Shown: positions 45,391-56,191, counted from the first letter of the stretch. The stretch: 64,000 nucleotides of DNA from Cladocopium goreaui (GCA_947184155.2 CAMXCT020001553.1:81654-145653), one strand, 5' to 3'. The notes: generated by a model not told the origin, from the sequence alone. Made by a program: numbers and translations.

Positions 45391-47592
45391 TCACCGTTTC
45401 GAGGCGGCCAATACAGAGGCTAGGTGTCCTACCGTGTTGATAGGCTTCCTTAATGCGCATCTTTTGCATTTTCGGATGTCCAGGAAAGGAGACTTATCCA
45501 CTTGCTCAAAATCCTGGGTGATCTTTACCCCGCAAAGGAGTGAATCCACGCATCCACCTGCAAGCACATGAACAACTTGAGTCCGGAGATTTCTGTACAT
45601 GATGACGTCCGAGCCCCATGCTTTGGGCGCCATTACAGGGTCTTGCTGACATCCAGCATCTGGCTCGTGGTCAGTGCCTTCGGATTCATCGGAATCGGAG
45701 GATGTTTCACTGGACTGGGACTCTTCATCTGTCTCTGCGGATGCTTTTGGATCGGGTGCAGGCTCAACTTGGAAAAGGGATTTTGGATCGGGGACGATTG
45801 CTGAACTTAACATTCCGGAGCGCGTCGCATCTGGAGAGAAAGCTTTTGTCCTGATCTGCTGGAGCACCAGCTCAAAATCTCTAAGAGGTTTGGCCAAACT
45901 ATCCCTAGCGTAGCATTCTGCTGAGGTTTTCCCAGTGGAATGATGTCCTAAAATGGCCCGGACGTCTGGATCCAGGCCCCACTTGGCACTCCAGGAAAGA
46001 GGCGTGGCCTTGAGGGTGTGAATTGTGGTAAAAGCTGAGCCACCTTCTAGCTTCTTAAGCAAGTTCCTAATCCACTGCCCTGCCTCCTTAGTCGTGACCG
46101 ATCTTGAGGACCATCCTCCTGTCATGTTAGGGGCTGCAAGTAAAGGTTCATGATCAAAGTTTTCCAGTTGCCTGCCAGCCAATCGGGCAACCTTCAAAAA
46201 CATCAACCCCCACGGTGGCGACGTGACTCCCCAAACAGGAGCGACCAATGGCATTGCGAGGCCACCTTTTGCCACCAGCCTTGATGTCTTGTGAGACCTT
46301 GTCTTGCACTCAAGGTATCCGGATATCTTGCCTTCCTTTTCATCTATGTCTGCATAAAAGCTATAGATTTTTCGGATGTCTGACCACCTGCTCCTGCTAT
46401 AGAGGCAAAACAGCATGCATCCACTGGCAAAACGATCGGTGAGGGTGCACCTCTCATCCGCAAGATATAGTTCCAGGTGTTCGACCTCCTTGACGGTCAA
46501 AACTCTGGCTTGATTCTTCTCCTTGCGCATGGCGTCACTGGCTTCAATCATTCTGTGGATCTTGGCTGAGATGAGGTCTTCTGTATCACAACTCACATCG
46601 ATGCCAACTACATGCTTGCAGAAATTCAATGCTTCCACCAACCCTCTGATGAAAGAGGCTGGTTTGCCTTTTCCCCGCATTTCTTGCAGATATTCTTCGA
46701 CAAGTTCTCTGGATACTGGAAAAGGGCACAGCGCAAAATACCGTGTCTTGTACCACCTAGTGAATTGTAGTATACTTGAACCTCGTCTAAGAATGGTCCC
46801 ATGACTTCTATTCCCAAAAACGAGTTGCATATCATCTAGTCGGTGGTCGCGCACAGCAGCACGAAGATCAAACCCTTTGGGCCACGACTCTGGGCCCGTC
46901 GAGAAAATCATATACCACTTTTCAAGTGCCTTTGTCATGGCTGTCTCCTCCAGATCTCTCTCGGACAGATCTATGTTCCTGAAGTTGATGACATCACTAC
47001 AAGCCCCTCTCACTGTCTTACCCTGTGCAGGATGGACCGACGAAGATGTCTGGTTTCCTAAAGCATCAAAGTCGATAGGTCCCATGACAGGGTTTGGGAT
47101 GAGCTTCACCGGATCTTTGTTGAAGATGCGTGCCAACCCCTTACGTTCCCAGGGCATTTTGAACTTGAACGTAGGCGGGGTCCTAAGACATGAATCTGTT
47201 ACCATGGATCTCAGGTTCTTAACACTAGCATCATCAAGGGGAGATGTTTTCTGGCTGGATAATACCACTGGTTGTGGGGGAAACTCTTGGTAACCATCCC
47301 AATGTGGGCTATCCCTCTCATGCCCAAAAAGACTTCCTACTTCTGACTCTGCGACGTCAACTACTTCGGATGCATCGAGACCCTCTGGCAGCGGCAACTG
47401 TACAGTTTGAGAATTGACGGATGCTGACTCGGATCGGTCGTCCGATTCATTGGGTCGTTTCAGCCCCCTTCTCATTATTCCTACAGGCCGGATGCTCGAA
47501 TGCTCATGAGGGCCCGTGCATCTAGGGTCACACAGCCAGCCGTCGGGTCTCACCTGGAAAGGGCATTCAGCAAAGAGCGATATTAATGCCAC
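45391..47592 (-). CDS. Tyrosine recombinase (733 codons)
   Basis: This is the integrase of element 1. The N-terminal 200 residues are low-complexity and charged. The core-binding region is at about 240-370 and the catalytic domain at 375-570: candidate Arg in SRSRWSDIRK (400-402), Lys430 in ECKTRSHKT, His525 in HTLKAT (K replaces the usual R of HxxR), LGHHS (549-552) and nucleophile Tyr561 in ECYARDSL. An acidic Ser-rich tail and a C-terminal CKRCALRK segment follow. It begins at GTG directly after TAA; the first ATG is codon 40. In most DIRS, PAT and Ngaro elements YR is the last gene, but here it is upstream of gag and pol, closer to the VIPER order. Confidence 0.9.
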   Translation of the reverse strand: MALISLFAECPFQVRPDGWLCDPRCTGPHEHSSIRPVGIMRRGLKRPNESDDRSESASVNSQTVQLPLPEGLDASEVVDVAESEVGSLFGHERDSPHWDGYQEFPPQPVVLSSQKTSPLDDASVKNLRSMVTDSCLRTPPTFKFKMPWERKGLARIFNKDPVKLIPNPVMGPIDFDALGNQTSSSVHPAQGKTVRGACSDVINFRNIDLSERDLEETAMTKALEKWYMIFSTGPESWPKGFDLRAAVRDHRLDDMQLVFGNRSHGTILRRGSSILQFTRWYKTRYFALCPFPVSRELVEEYLQEMRGKGKPASFIRGLVEALNFCKHVVGIDVSCDTEDLISAKIHRMIEASDAMRKEKNQARVLTVKEVEHLELYLADERCTLTDRFASGCMLFCLYSRSRWSDIRKIYSFYADIDEKEGKISGYLECKTRSHKTSRLVAKGGLAMPLVAPVWGVTSPPWGLMFLKVARLAGRQLENFDHEPLLAAPNMTGGWSSRSVTTKEAGQWIRNLLKKLEGGSAFTTIHTLKATPLSWSAKWGLDPDVRAILGHHSTGKTSAECYARDSLAKPLRDFELVLQQIRTKAFSPDATRSGMLSSAIVPDPKSLFQVEPAPDPKASAETDEESQSSETSSDSDESEGTDHEPDAGCQQDPVMAPKAWGSDVIMYRNLRTQVVHVLAGGCVDSLLCGVKITQDFEQVDKSPFLDIRKCKRCALRKPINTVGHLASVLAASKR

Positions 47593-48470
47593 TGATTACT
47601 GCATTCCACTTTAACAGCCGTACTACATTCCCCTACTATCTTCTGACAAATCTGCGCATAAACTTCTATGCATTGCCATTGCTGGAATGAATCTGAGTGT
47701 TGAACCGCCAATGGAGGTCCACCACGCCCTGTGCCACTTCGGCAAGGGACCCCAAATTAACCCACTTGAGTATGAGATACAGGTCGCACTTGCAAACCTC
47801 TTGTCATCGAGATGAAAACCAAAGGTTTCATTTCAAGTTGCACTCGCAACTCACGACCCCACCTGTCAATCAGAGGGTCTCGGTTCACGACCTGATGATA
47901 CCGACAAACTCTTTGTATTGTGTCAAAACTGGACATGCATGCATACATTGCCTGCTCTACATTCTGTTCCGGAGCCAACACAATTCTGAGTCGGAAACTT
48001 TTGCACTTCCACACCTATACCTTGGAGCGTCACTCGACCGCTTGATAACGACTTGATACTGTGACATGTCATGTTATGGACACTTCTCCATAAGAAAACC
48101 CACTGTCACATGACAGCTGGCTGCAAAGGATCGGGCTCACAGGGCGCCACGTGACCCTTCGCCCCTCCGAACAAAACTTCGCTCACTTGAGCCTTCACGA
48201 ATATGAACAATGTGGCACAACTCAACTTGCGGGTCACTCGACTCCACTCAAATCTGCCAGCTTTCTTGTGAAATGTGAAAGATTGCTCTCATGACATGTT
48301 GAGGTACTTACCTTTGTGTGGAATCTCGACCAGTGCGCTGAACCCCCGGATAGAAAAGTGGAGAATTTTTCACACATCCGAGCAGGCAATGCCCAAAAGC
48401 TCTGTGGCTGTAGAGGGTATGATACCCAAATTGAAATGTCAAAAACTCGATGGGCCGGAGGACGATGATG

Positions 48471-49202
48471 TCATTGGCCATGATCAGCGGCGTCGGGAGC
48501 TTCATGTGGGTCACCTTGGACATGTGGAGGAGCCACCAAACCGATCAATGGGGCCAATTCCTCGTAATTGGCCGCAAGATTTTCGAGAGCCTGGCCGAAT
48601 GTACGGCGCAGCATGCGCACCTCGGTTTGAAGTACCGAGACATCATCGCGCAGTCTGCGAAGAGTGCGATGCATTCGGCCAAGCACTTCGACCGTTTCAG
48701 TTGGTGGCAGGCAGTGAACTTCCACATAGGTGGGAATGCGATTTGCTGGGTGTCCTCCGCCGAGGTTGATGAGGTAGTTCCGGTTGCTGGCAAAGTGTCG
48801 CATGGACAAAAAGAGCTCACGGTCACACACCAGCATATGAAGCCTGAAATTGTCGGCTAAGGTCGTGTCCCAGGGGACCCAGCGAGCTTCCGCCGACTCC
48901 AAGGCCGGACACACGTACGTTTGGACCGATGTTTGCATCGGCAGCACGTAGTGATTCAAATCACATTCGGTCTGGCCTAGGCCGAGGAAAGGCAACAGGG
49001 AATCGACGGTATACTCCGGGTCTTCAGGTTCCCGAGAGGTATAAGCTCTCATAGTGAACTGATCGGCGGGGAGCATGACCATCGTCATTCTGAAATAAGC
49101 CACAAGCACAGAAGGATCCCACTGAAAACGCCGCTGCAAAAACCAGTGAAAAACCAAAAAGTCGAGCTCGAAGCCTCTTGAACTGGATGGAGTTGCACAC
49201 AC
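48471..49202 (-). CDS. ORF1 of element 1, unknown (243 codons)
   Basis: First ORF after the 5' repeat; it begins at GTG and the first ATG is near codon 39. The C-terminal third is coiled-coil-like (TETVEVLGRMHRTLRRLRDD, EVRMLRRTFGQALENLAANY). No nucleic-acid motif is seen. It could be a structural protein. The stretch 47600-48460 between it and the YR ORF has no recognisable coding sequence. Confidence 0.55.
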   Translation of the reverse strand: MCATPSSSRGFELDFLVFHWFLQRRFQWDPSVLVAYFRMTMVMLPADQFTMRAYTSREPEDPEYTVDSLLPFLGLGQTECDLNHYVLPMQTSVQTYVCPALESAEARWVPWDTTLADNFRLHMLVCDRELFLSMRHFASNRNYLINLGGGHPANRIPTYVEVHCLPPTETVEVLGRMHRTLRRLRDDVSVLQTEVRMLRRTFGQALENLAANYEELAPLIGLVAPPHVQGDPHEAPDAADHGQ

Positions 49203-49267
49203 GAAGTAAAGGCTTTACGCCCTTTCAGCTCGGCCGAACGATATCGCATAGGATGCGGCCGGGGGCA

Positions 49268-49595
49268 ACGAAAATTTTGATATGAAAATTGATTTCATTT
49301 TGAATTGAAAGTGAACTTCCAAATTAACTTTGAGTTGCTTTGAGTTGATGAAATTGAAAACATGCATTTGTGACAAGTGAATTGTCTGTAAATGACATGC
49401 CAACTCATGAAGTTCACGTTTCGGCACTTGCCGATGATAGTCACACTTGTGACTTGGAACCAAAATGCAACCATGAAATCCGTACCAACATGTTTGCATG
49501 CACAACAGGGAAACTCACCGCAGCACTCACTGAATGTTCGTGTGACATGAATCCTTCACATAAAAATCTATCATGACTTCATCATGAGAGAATTC
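49268..49595. repeat. Split direct repeat B' (5' terminal copy)
   Basis: 328 bases equal to 40304-40631. It is the 5' end of element 1 in transcription direction and probably carries its promoter. It ends GAATTC against the AT-rich flank. Confidence 0.95.
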
Positions 49596-49847
49596 ATAAT
49601 CAGCATCATGAATATTCATTTCTAACATGCAGAATGCAACAGTAGAATATGAATTGTTAAAACATGTTTTCAATCCTTGTCCATAATCTTGATAATGCTT
49701 CATTTTTTCATTTAATATTAAATTCATTTTATCATCTGGAAATTCATTGACTGAAGTATTATCAACGTATATATGAATTCGTTCATCAATATCATCATCG
49801 TCACAAGGGTCAATAATTATGGTTAATATCAATTTCAATTGAATCAA
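49596..49847 (-). pseudogene. 5' fragment of the ORF split by element 1
   Basis: An Asp/Asn-rich frame (DPCDDDDIDERIHIYVD, STVAFCMLEMNIHDADY) is native to 49596 and then enters repeat B'. It is in frame with the fragment at 39804-39649. A second frame just upstream (FDSIEIDINHN) suggests that the true start lies in another frame and that the gene may also carry an older frameshift. The function is unknown. Confidence 0.65.
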
Positions 49848-50106
49848 AATGACTCATTATATTTGAGCAACTTTTACAGGCTACATATTCACAAATTTTA
49901 TATACCATCGGTAAAATTATTGTTGATAATTCATTTTATTGTTACATATTCACTACATTTACAGCTTAAAATTTTGTGTTTGATGTATTCTTCTTGATTG
50001 ATTTCACGTTCACTACTTGTATCACTGAATGACATGTCGCTAATAAATATATATATATATAGAAAATAATAATATTCCTTTAAGTAAATTTTCTATAAAT
50101 GGTAAT
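49596..50106. mobile_element. AT-rich Polinton-like remnant, right part
   Basis: It continues the AT-rich element interrupted at 39804. It contains the 5' part of the split ORF (49847-49596) and an AT-rich spacer (49860-50105). Confidence 0.55.
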
Positions 50107-50417
50107 TTATATGTTCAGCAATTCATGCCTCAATAGTGGTCTATTGTATCCTTCTAATGTATAATATGTTTGATTCAATTTTTCATCAATGGACTCTACT
50201 GTATACTCACCTTTCAAAAAGTGTGAGGTTCTCTCCTTCTCCGTTGTTGCTTTCTTCCTTTTGATTTTTACTTTGTCTCCCACAGATAGTTCAGGATAGA
50301 GCCTCTGCTTCTTTGCTTTCATTGCAGTGTTTAATCTTGACTTGAATTCATTGTCTTTATCTCTGGCTTTATACGGTGTTTGACCAGTAGCGGAATGCAC
50401 ATCTTTATTGTTGTAAT
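50107..50417 (-). pseudogene. Polinton-type integrase, C-terminal fragment
   Basis: About 104 codons: NKDVHSATGQTPYKAR, the end of an rve integrase core, then LSVGDKVKIKRKK, FLKGEYTVESI and RPLLRHELLNI, the SH3/chromo-like tail typical of Polinton and retroviral-type integrases. Upstream of 50418 the frame is replaced by element 2 sequence, so the catalytic DDE core is missing from the window. Such integrases insert linear double-stranded DNA. Confidence 0.72.
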
Positions 50418-50575
50418 TTATCAGTCTTGCAAACGCTGGCCAAACTGCAGTAACATACAAAACGACAAGAGTGAAGCTGAAACTGCACTGCAAAGAATCT
50501 GACCTGACAGGATGACGATGCAGCTCAACTTCACAGCACACTTTTACACTGGGGTGCTCGAGTGACCTGTTGTTC
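50418..50575. repeat. Split direct repeat of element 2 (terminal copy)
   Basis: 158 bases starting TTATCAGTCTTGCAAACG, repeated at 50890-51047 with no obvious difference. It marks the insertion point in the integrase frame. Confidence 0.93.
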
Positions 50576-50889
50576 AGGCCAAGGGCTTGGCATGTCATTT
50601 TGACATGTGACGTCCATAAAATGTCCTGGAGGAAGACGTCAAGCACTGAGAAAAGGAGTGCACCCAACTTGCCAATAGGGCGGCATGAGGGTGGGGCAAG
50701 TTGAATGCACTCCAAACAAAAAGAAAGTGTCATGAATCTGCAATTGTAGTTTCATTGTAAATTGACATGTACTGAACACAAGGTCATTGGAGACTTGGTC
50801 ACAACGTTCCAAATCCTTAAGCCAGCCAGCTGATACGCATCCGGATCTTGCAGCACCTGATAACCCGCTCTCACTTCATGACTGCTATC

Positions 50890-51047
50890 TTATCAGTCTT
50901 GCAAACGCTGGCCAAACTGCAGTAACATACAAAACGACAAGAGTGAAGCTGAAACTGCACTGCAAAGAATCTGACCTGACAGGATGACGATGCAGCTCAA
51001 CTTCACAGCACACTTTTACACTGGGGTGCTCGAGTGACCTGTTGTTC
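50890..51047. repeat. Split direct repeat of element 2 (internal copy)
   Basis: Second copy of the 158-base repeat, 89 bases from the pol stop codon. Confidence 0.93.
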
Positions 51048-51135
51048 TCCCCAACTTTCAGCTCTGGTCACTAGAACACCCCAGCATTCTCCAACGCAAA
51101 CTTCACATTGTTTTGCACCCATCTTCAGTAGTGGA

Positions 51136-52200
51136 CTAGTTGTAAGTCGAGATGTCAGCCGTGTTGGAGTCTGTCGGGACCCTAGCATACCATGGTGCTA
51201 GCTGCAGTTCACTTTCAAGAGACAGTGTTGCAATCAGAATCTTCTTAGCCACATGGTTTGTGGTGTGGCAAGAGATCATTGCATCCCTAACTGCATTGTT
51301 GTCGGTGTACACAACTACCGCACTAACTGAACTGCCCCATATAAGCATTGCACAAAAAAGGGCAAGGAACTCACATTCGAAGATTGCTGTTTTCCGTGAT
51401 CCAGGGTTCAAATCTGCAATCATTTGTTCGCTGAGACGTTGTGAAAAGAACTGCACTGGCTTTCCCTCAGGTGTAAACAAAACACCACCAACACCTGCAA
51501 AAATCTGAGTGTCGTCTGGATCGTAGCAAGCATCGGTTTGTATATACCATGAAACATTGCAAGTTGGCCGCAGTTCACGTGGCCTACCAATCTCCAGAAA
51601 CTTTTTGTGCAGTGCCAAAGCCAAGAAAGTTTGACTGTTAAGCGTTGAAGATCCACCATCGTACGCATGGGCTGATACCGCCGCAAGAGCACTTTTGGCC
51701 ACACGGCCGAAGACATTGCCTGCGGCAAATTGCAGGCGCCCCCGTAAACGAAGAGCCTCTGCTTTAGTAAGTTTCTTGGACGCCAAAACGTTGCTCAAAC
51801 ACTTCAAGAGCTCCTCCCTGCGGCTCTCAGTATTCCCAAGCGTGACCAAACCTTCATGTAGTCTGCCGACATTTATTGTGACACCCAAGGCAGTAAAAAG
51901 CTCAGCGAACTCTGGGGCTTTTGGGCCCTCAGCAGCGAATGCCCAACCAACCAACTTGAAAAACATGTGAACACAAGCTGTAACTGCTGGCGCTTCGATA
52001 TCCTCAGCAAGAGTGACGAAGTCGTCGAAACAATGTGTGGCCAATACCAGAAACTCCTTTACCAACAGAAACCATAAACTGGCTGAGATTCTCAGGAAAG
52101 AATGCACTGACCTCACCGCTCCGAATGGCGAATGGGAGCGCCAGCATCCTGAACGCTTTGATGTCACCAGTGGAAGGATGTCTGACAGCGATGTGTGCAC
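51136..52200 (-). pseudogene. Pol 3' part of element 2: RT active site and RNase H
   Basis: Homologous in order to element 1 pol: PFGAVRS, HCFDDFVTLAED (RT active site), LRGRLQFAAGNVFGR, then RNase H with QTDACYDPD, FECEFLALF and VYTDNNAVRD, ending VPTDSNTADI. Its proper start is in the frame of the upstream fragment; a frameshift at roughly 52110-52130 separates them. It is clearly diverged from element 1, so it represents another lineage. Confidence 0.85.
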
Positions 52201-53197
52201 ATGGCCTGGATTCAGGGTGCACAGCGCACTGACGGTAGGCGCCAGTTAAGTCGAAGGTACGGCCCAGCCACTTGCTGTTTGGGTGGCCGCATGAAGACAT
52301 AACCAAAACACAAAGGGCTGCATATACGTCCAACGTGTGAGGCTTCGGGCTCTCACAGGTCTGCACTGAACTGTTGACGCTGGAACGGGAGTAATCATCA
52401 ATGCAACGTAGTTTTGAACCTTGCAAGATTCCAAATCTCCTCGAAAGGGGATAACTGTCAGGTATCTCACTCAAGTCAAAAGGCCCCACCAATGCTCCAG
52501 CTTTGACCTCATCCAAGGTCTTGGCCCATACTTCGTCCAGGTATTGCTCCTGGTTGCCTTGTCCAAACTGTTGCTGAAAAAGAGTGCGTTCCGTAATGGC
52601 AACTTGGTGGAGTTCTTCAACCCCGATGGCTGCCGGCTGAAACTTGGCCGGCCACAGTCCAGTCCGCTCCACGCAGCCAACAAGCATCGAGCCACTCATA
52701 AACTCGCTCACAACTTCCATATCAGAGTAGTGGTTTGATTTCAGCATGTCCTTCCACAAAAGGATGTTCTTGGTCTGCAGCACTTGAGCGACCTCAGGGT
52801 CGAGCGACTGTTTTAAGGTGTTTTCTTGGTTTTTCAGTTCCAGTAGTCTCTTCAACCAAAAGCCCAGTTTGTTTGCCCTGTATGCCATTCTCTGTTGAGC
52901 ATCCATCGAGTTGTAAATCTCTAAGGTGTCACGCAAGGCCTCAGGCAAGTTCGATTGCAAGTTCATGGGGTGTCCAAAGCGCACCATCTGCTCGATAAAC
53001 TGTTGCTCGCTCCAAGGAACTCTCCAAACTTGGGTTTCAGTCACACCCGTCTTTTGGATAGGGGAGTTGCCACATAGCTCAACGATCTTGTCAACCTCGC
53101 ATTGTTGAAGTTGCTGACCGTTGGAGTAATGCATTTGTTGTGAAGAGCAACTTTGAACCTTTCGGGAGTGAAGTTGCTGCATTGTATGTTTCCACAT
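52110..53197 (-). pseudogene. Pol middle part of element 2: RT N-terminal region
   Basis: Reads LSRRFGILQGSKLRCIDDYS and FDLTGAYRQCAVHP, matching LTRRFGVFQKNKTRPIDDYK and WDLADAYKQIPLSD of element 1. After MLALPF near 52125 the homologous frame moves to the overlapping frame; the remainder of this frame to 52004 is out of register. Confidence 0.85.
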
Positions 53198-53199
53198 TC

Positions 53200-53545
53200 A
53201 AAACTCCAGACACTTTGTGACCAACATCAAACTGGGGCAGGTCAGACTTGAAGGCTGTCAACGCCACCTTGGCTGCATGCGCTGTGGAAATCTTGATGCT
53301 TTCGCTTGTATGCCAGTCTGAGCCCTCAAGGGAGACAAAAATGATGTGTCGAATTGCGAAATCTCTGCAAGGGTCTCTGGGGGCATTAAAATGCCTCTTC
53401 TCTGCAACGCCAGCACAAATTGCAAGGCTATCATCTTGGCTAACTTCATGGGATAAGCTGTCTCCATCGCCGTTGCAAATTGATTTGTCGAGGCTGTCAG
53501 CCCCCATTGTTCATGTTTATGTGATGTGGACACTCCAGCGCACAT
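53200..53545 (-). pseudogene. Pol 5' remnant of element 2
   Basis: AYPMKLAKMIALQFVLALQR and RRGILMPPETLAEI correspond to the YPWELCKAIAAKLASQLQN region of element 1 just after the methyltransferase-like domain. The frame changes near 53250. The methyltransferase domain itself is not found upstream, where similarity to element 1 stops. Confidence 0.65.
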
Positions 53546-53559
53546 TTTGTTGATGCATT

Positions 53560-53810
53560 GGAACTCTTAAGCATTGAAACCAAGCATGGTGCGCTTCGGT
53601 CGCGTACTTCCGTACTGGCAAGACTGAAAAACTGTAAAACTCATGAGTCCAATGACCGCCTGAATAAAACTGGTTTGCCAGAAGAAACTGAATTGCGGAT
53701 TCTCGACACAGAAAAGGCAGTCTGTTTCAACAGCCCATTGGATCAGCTTAGCTGTAAGGGTGGTACAGCCTGTTGGCCTTTGAAATCTTCATTTTTTGTT
53801 TCCTCGAGTT
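53560..53810. other. Unassigned sequence
   Basis: An open plus-strand frame is present but no family is recognised; it separates element 2 from the A/C-rich dispersed repeat. Confidence 0.4.
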
Positions 53811-53811
53811 T

Positions 53812-54240
53812 GGCCGATGTCGCGCTAAGGCTCGGTCCTTACATGAGCATAAGCTGTCGAAAAGACGTTTGTACAAGGACACAGTTGGTCCATATGAGCA
53901 GGCAAATCTAAGTAGAATAACCAAGAAAACACACAAGACCACCAAACCACGACGACCCGCAAATCCCCCAGCCAGACTTGCGTTTCGCCAGAGGAAACAG
54001 CAAAACAGCCAGAAAAACAAACCAGACACACAAAAGGGGCCGGAGCCCGAACAAAACACCCACAAAATCGATTTGCCAAGGGACACAGTGGTTTGACCAC
54101 TGCATCACTCTCAAAAACATGCGAACAAAATGAATTAAGAACCACGACATCAAGCAAACATGAAAACCTAGCCAGCTTGCCTGTCTACTCAGACATAGAT
54201 GTGCCAAAACTGTACATGAACACGGGGCTACAACTTATGC
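53812..54240. repeat. Dispersed repeat, copy 1 (related to 61.9-62.4 kb)
   Basis: Shares GGCCGATGTCGC, GGCTCGGTCCTTACATGAGC, TTTGTACAAGGAC, CACGACGACCCGCAAATC, CTTGCGTTTCGCCAG and CACTGCATCACTCTCAAAAA in order with 61882-62412. No coding sense is evident. Confidence 0.85.
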
Positions 54241-54249
54241 CTCTCTCAG

Positions 54250-56190
54250 CGTCCTCTCAGATCAAATTGTCCAGAAGGCCTCCATGAACAGAGTCGTCAC
54301 CATATATCAACCGTGAGCAGGAAAGCCGTGGTGGTCACAGTGCCAGGTACCCCCCCCAGCACAGGGGCAGACGGTGATGGCGCACGGGAAGCTTCGCAGG
54401 CCAGTGAAAGAACTTCCAAACAGCCATCGCAAATGTAGTGCAGACCCCTAATTTCATAGGGGAGGAATGCAAACCTGCAAAATGATTGATCTCAGCCAGC
54501 GAAGCTTCGAGGCAATACTCGCAAAGATGAGGAACATGCAATAGAATTGTCGTTGTGCAGACACTATGAAGCCAAACAAGGCGGTGCCTCCACACTCAGA
54601 CAGCAAAAGGAAGCCGAAAATTGGCAGGGCTGTGCACGCTAGTTCCGCCATACCAGTGCTATCTTCGGCAACGTTGCTCTCATTGTTGCAGGTTCGTGAA
54701 CATGCAAACCACAGAACTGTTCAAGACATTTCAGGGTGTCATCGTCCCTGAAAGACCTGCAGTGCTTTGCAGTATGCACATAGTAGAAGATTGTAGTGGA
54801 TCCAGATCCGTAACGCTATTCACCCATAGAATATGCAGGCTTCAGAATCACCACATTCCGTCCACCAACTGACGAACCATGTAGGCAGTCTTGTGCTGCT
54901 CGCGGGCGCCCTAGCCTGTCCTACAGGGAGCGCCACTGGATTGCTCCAGTGAGACTCGCTGCAGCACAGTCTAGTCCATGGCTTCGGCCGGCTATCTACC
55001 GCCCCTCTCGGATAGACACGACCAACCATGCAGAGCCACCGGACAAAAGACACCCCGAAAAGACTCCAAAAAGACGAACGAATTCAAAATCAAATCACAA
55101 AAAGAGGGGCAAAGCGAAAAACGGGCCCTGGGGGGCGCCTAAACAAATTTTCCGTCCTTAGTCACCCTAGTGAAGACTGCTGTGTCAGTGCCTCTCAAAC
55201 CAAAAACCTTAGTCAGCAACAAAACAAACAAAACAGATCGACAAACTCTCGCAGTCCAATCTAAGCTCCAGACGCCCCACGCCTAAGTGTGGGCAGGGGA
55301 GAGTACCACAAGCATCGGAGGGCACATCAAGACCAACACAACGCGAAAAAACACAACAAGAGCAAAAACCAACCAGACCGGACAAACAACACAAAACCGA
55401 AAGGGGGGGTGCCGGGATGGCAAAGGAGGACAGGGGCGGAGAAGGCCGCACCTACCGCATTAGAATAGCGATAGTGCAGCTTAGCGGAGACCAATGGGGG
55501 ACCTGGATCATCATCCTGATGAATACCTCAGTGTGGTCAAACTGAGCATCCTAACAGCACATGCAACATGGTGGAGAGGGTGATACAAACCCCACACAGG
55601 GCCAGAAGCCTTTGCTGCCATGAGACAAAATGAAGTAAGGACGACAAAGCACAACCACACTCCCAGCAGTAAAGCAGGGCAACCAAGGCGTCACAGATGC
55701 AACCAGATACCCAGAGGGAGGGACCAGCGTACAAACTGGGCCAGGGCGCCACACGGAACAACCGCGGGGGGAAGGGAAGCAACATCTGGCAGGGAGGGGA
55801 GCCGACAACAACCAAAAACCAAGAACGAAAACAACGGGGCCCAACCAAACACGGAGAGGAGCGCAACAGAGACAGAGAGGCACCAAAAAACACACAGGCA
55901 GAAGCACCAGACTGACACAACCAAGAGCCCAGAAAGGCAAAGCCCGAACGGGATCGAAAAGTCAAACTAAGGACAAAGGACGGCAGAGAGAGCATGACCC
56001 AAGTCGGACCGCACAAGAAAAGTACTTGCAAATAAGGGGGGCCACGAGAGGTAGAACCCCACCTAAGCAAAAGGGCCCCCACACTACAGCGGCCAGTGGG
56101 AGCAAAATATGCTGGGGCGCCCAATGAAAGAGGGCCAAGAAACAAAGGCAAACGACCTGAAAAAGTGGGAGGAGGAGGAAGAGGAAGATC
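54250..56190. other. A/C-rich sequence, no gene recognised
   Basis: The plus strand is strongly enriched in A, C and AAC/CAAA with few T (especially 55020-56190), so long minus-strand frames appear (including 55537-56670) without coding character. There are no repeats of note apart from 54880-55000, which has short inverted phrases. Confidence 0.5.
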
Positions 56191-56191
56191 G

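Larger units (their letters stand above)
39805..49595 (-). mobile_element. Tyrosine-recombinase retrotransposon with split direct repeats (element 1, apparently intact)
   Basis: On the minus strand the order is: repeat B' (49595-49268), ORF1, YR ORF, gag-like ORF, TGA, MT-RT-RNaseH ORF, repeat A' (40753-40633), repeat B (40631-40304), a 95-codon ORF, and repeat A (39926-39806). This is the split-direct-repeat plan (A1-ORFs-B1-A2-B2) of PAT/Ngaro/VIPER-type elements, which replicate through a circle and integrate by a tyrosine recombinase. The B-A' junction at 40631-40635 (GAATTC-TTA-TGCTC) matches the fused ends expected of the circle. The termini abut GTA and ATA in the target and there is no longer target duplication. 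All large ORFs are uninterrupted, which suggests recent insertion. Confidence 0.88.
50418..53550 (-). mobile_element. Degraded, 5'-truncated YR-type retrotransposon (element 2)
   Basis: It is a relative of element 1, inserted in the integrase gene. The 158-base direct repeats at 50418-50575 and 50890-51047 are its B2 and B1, and 50576-50889 is A2; here A2 and B2 are contiguous. The matching A1 is not seen near 53.5 kb, and gag and YR are absent, so the 5' end is lost. The pol frames are broken. Confidence 0.75.
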
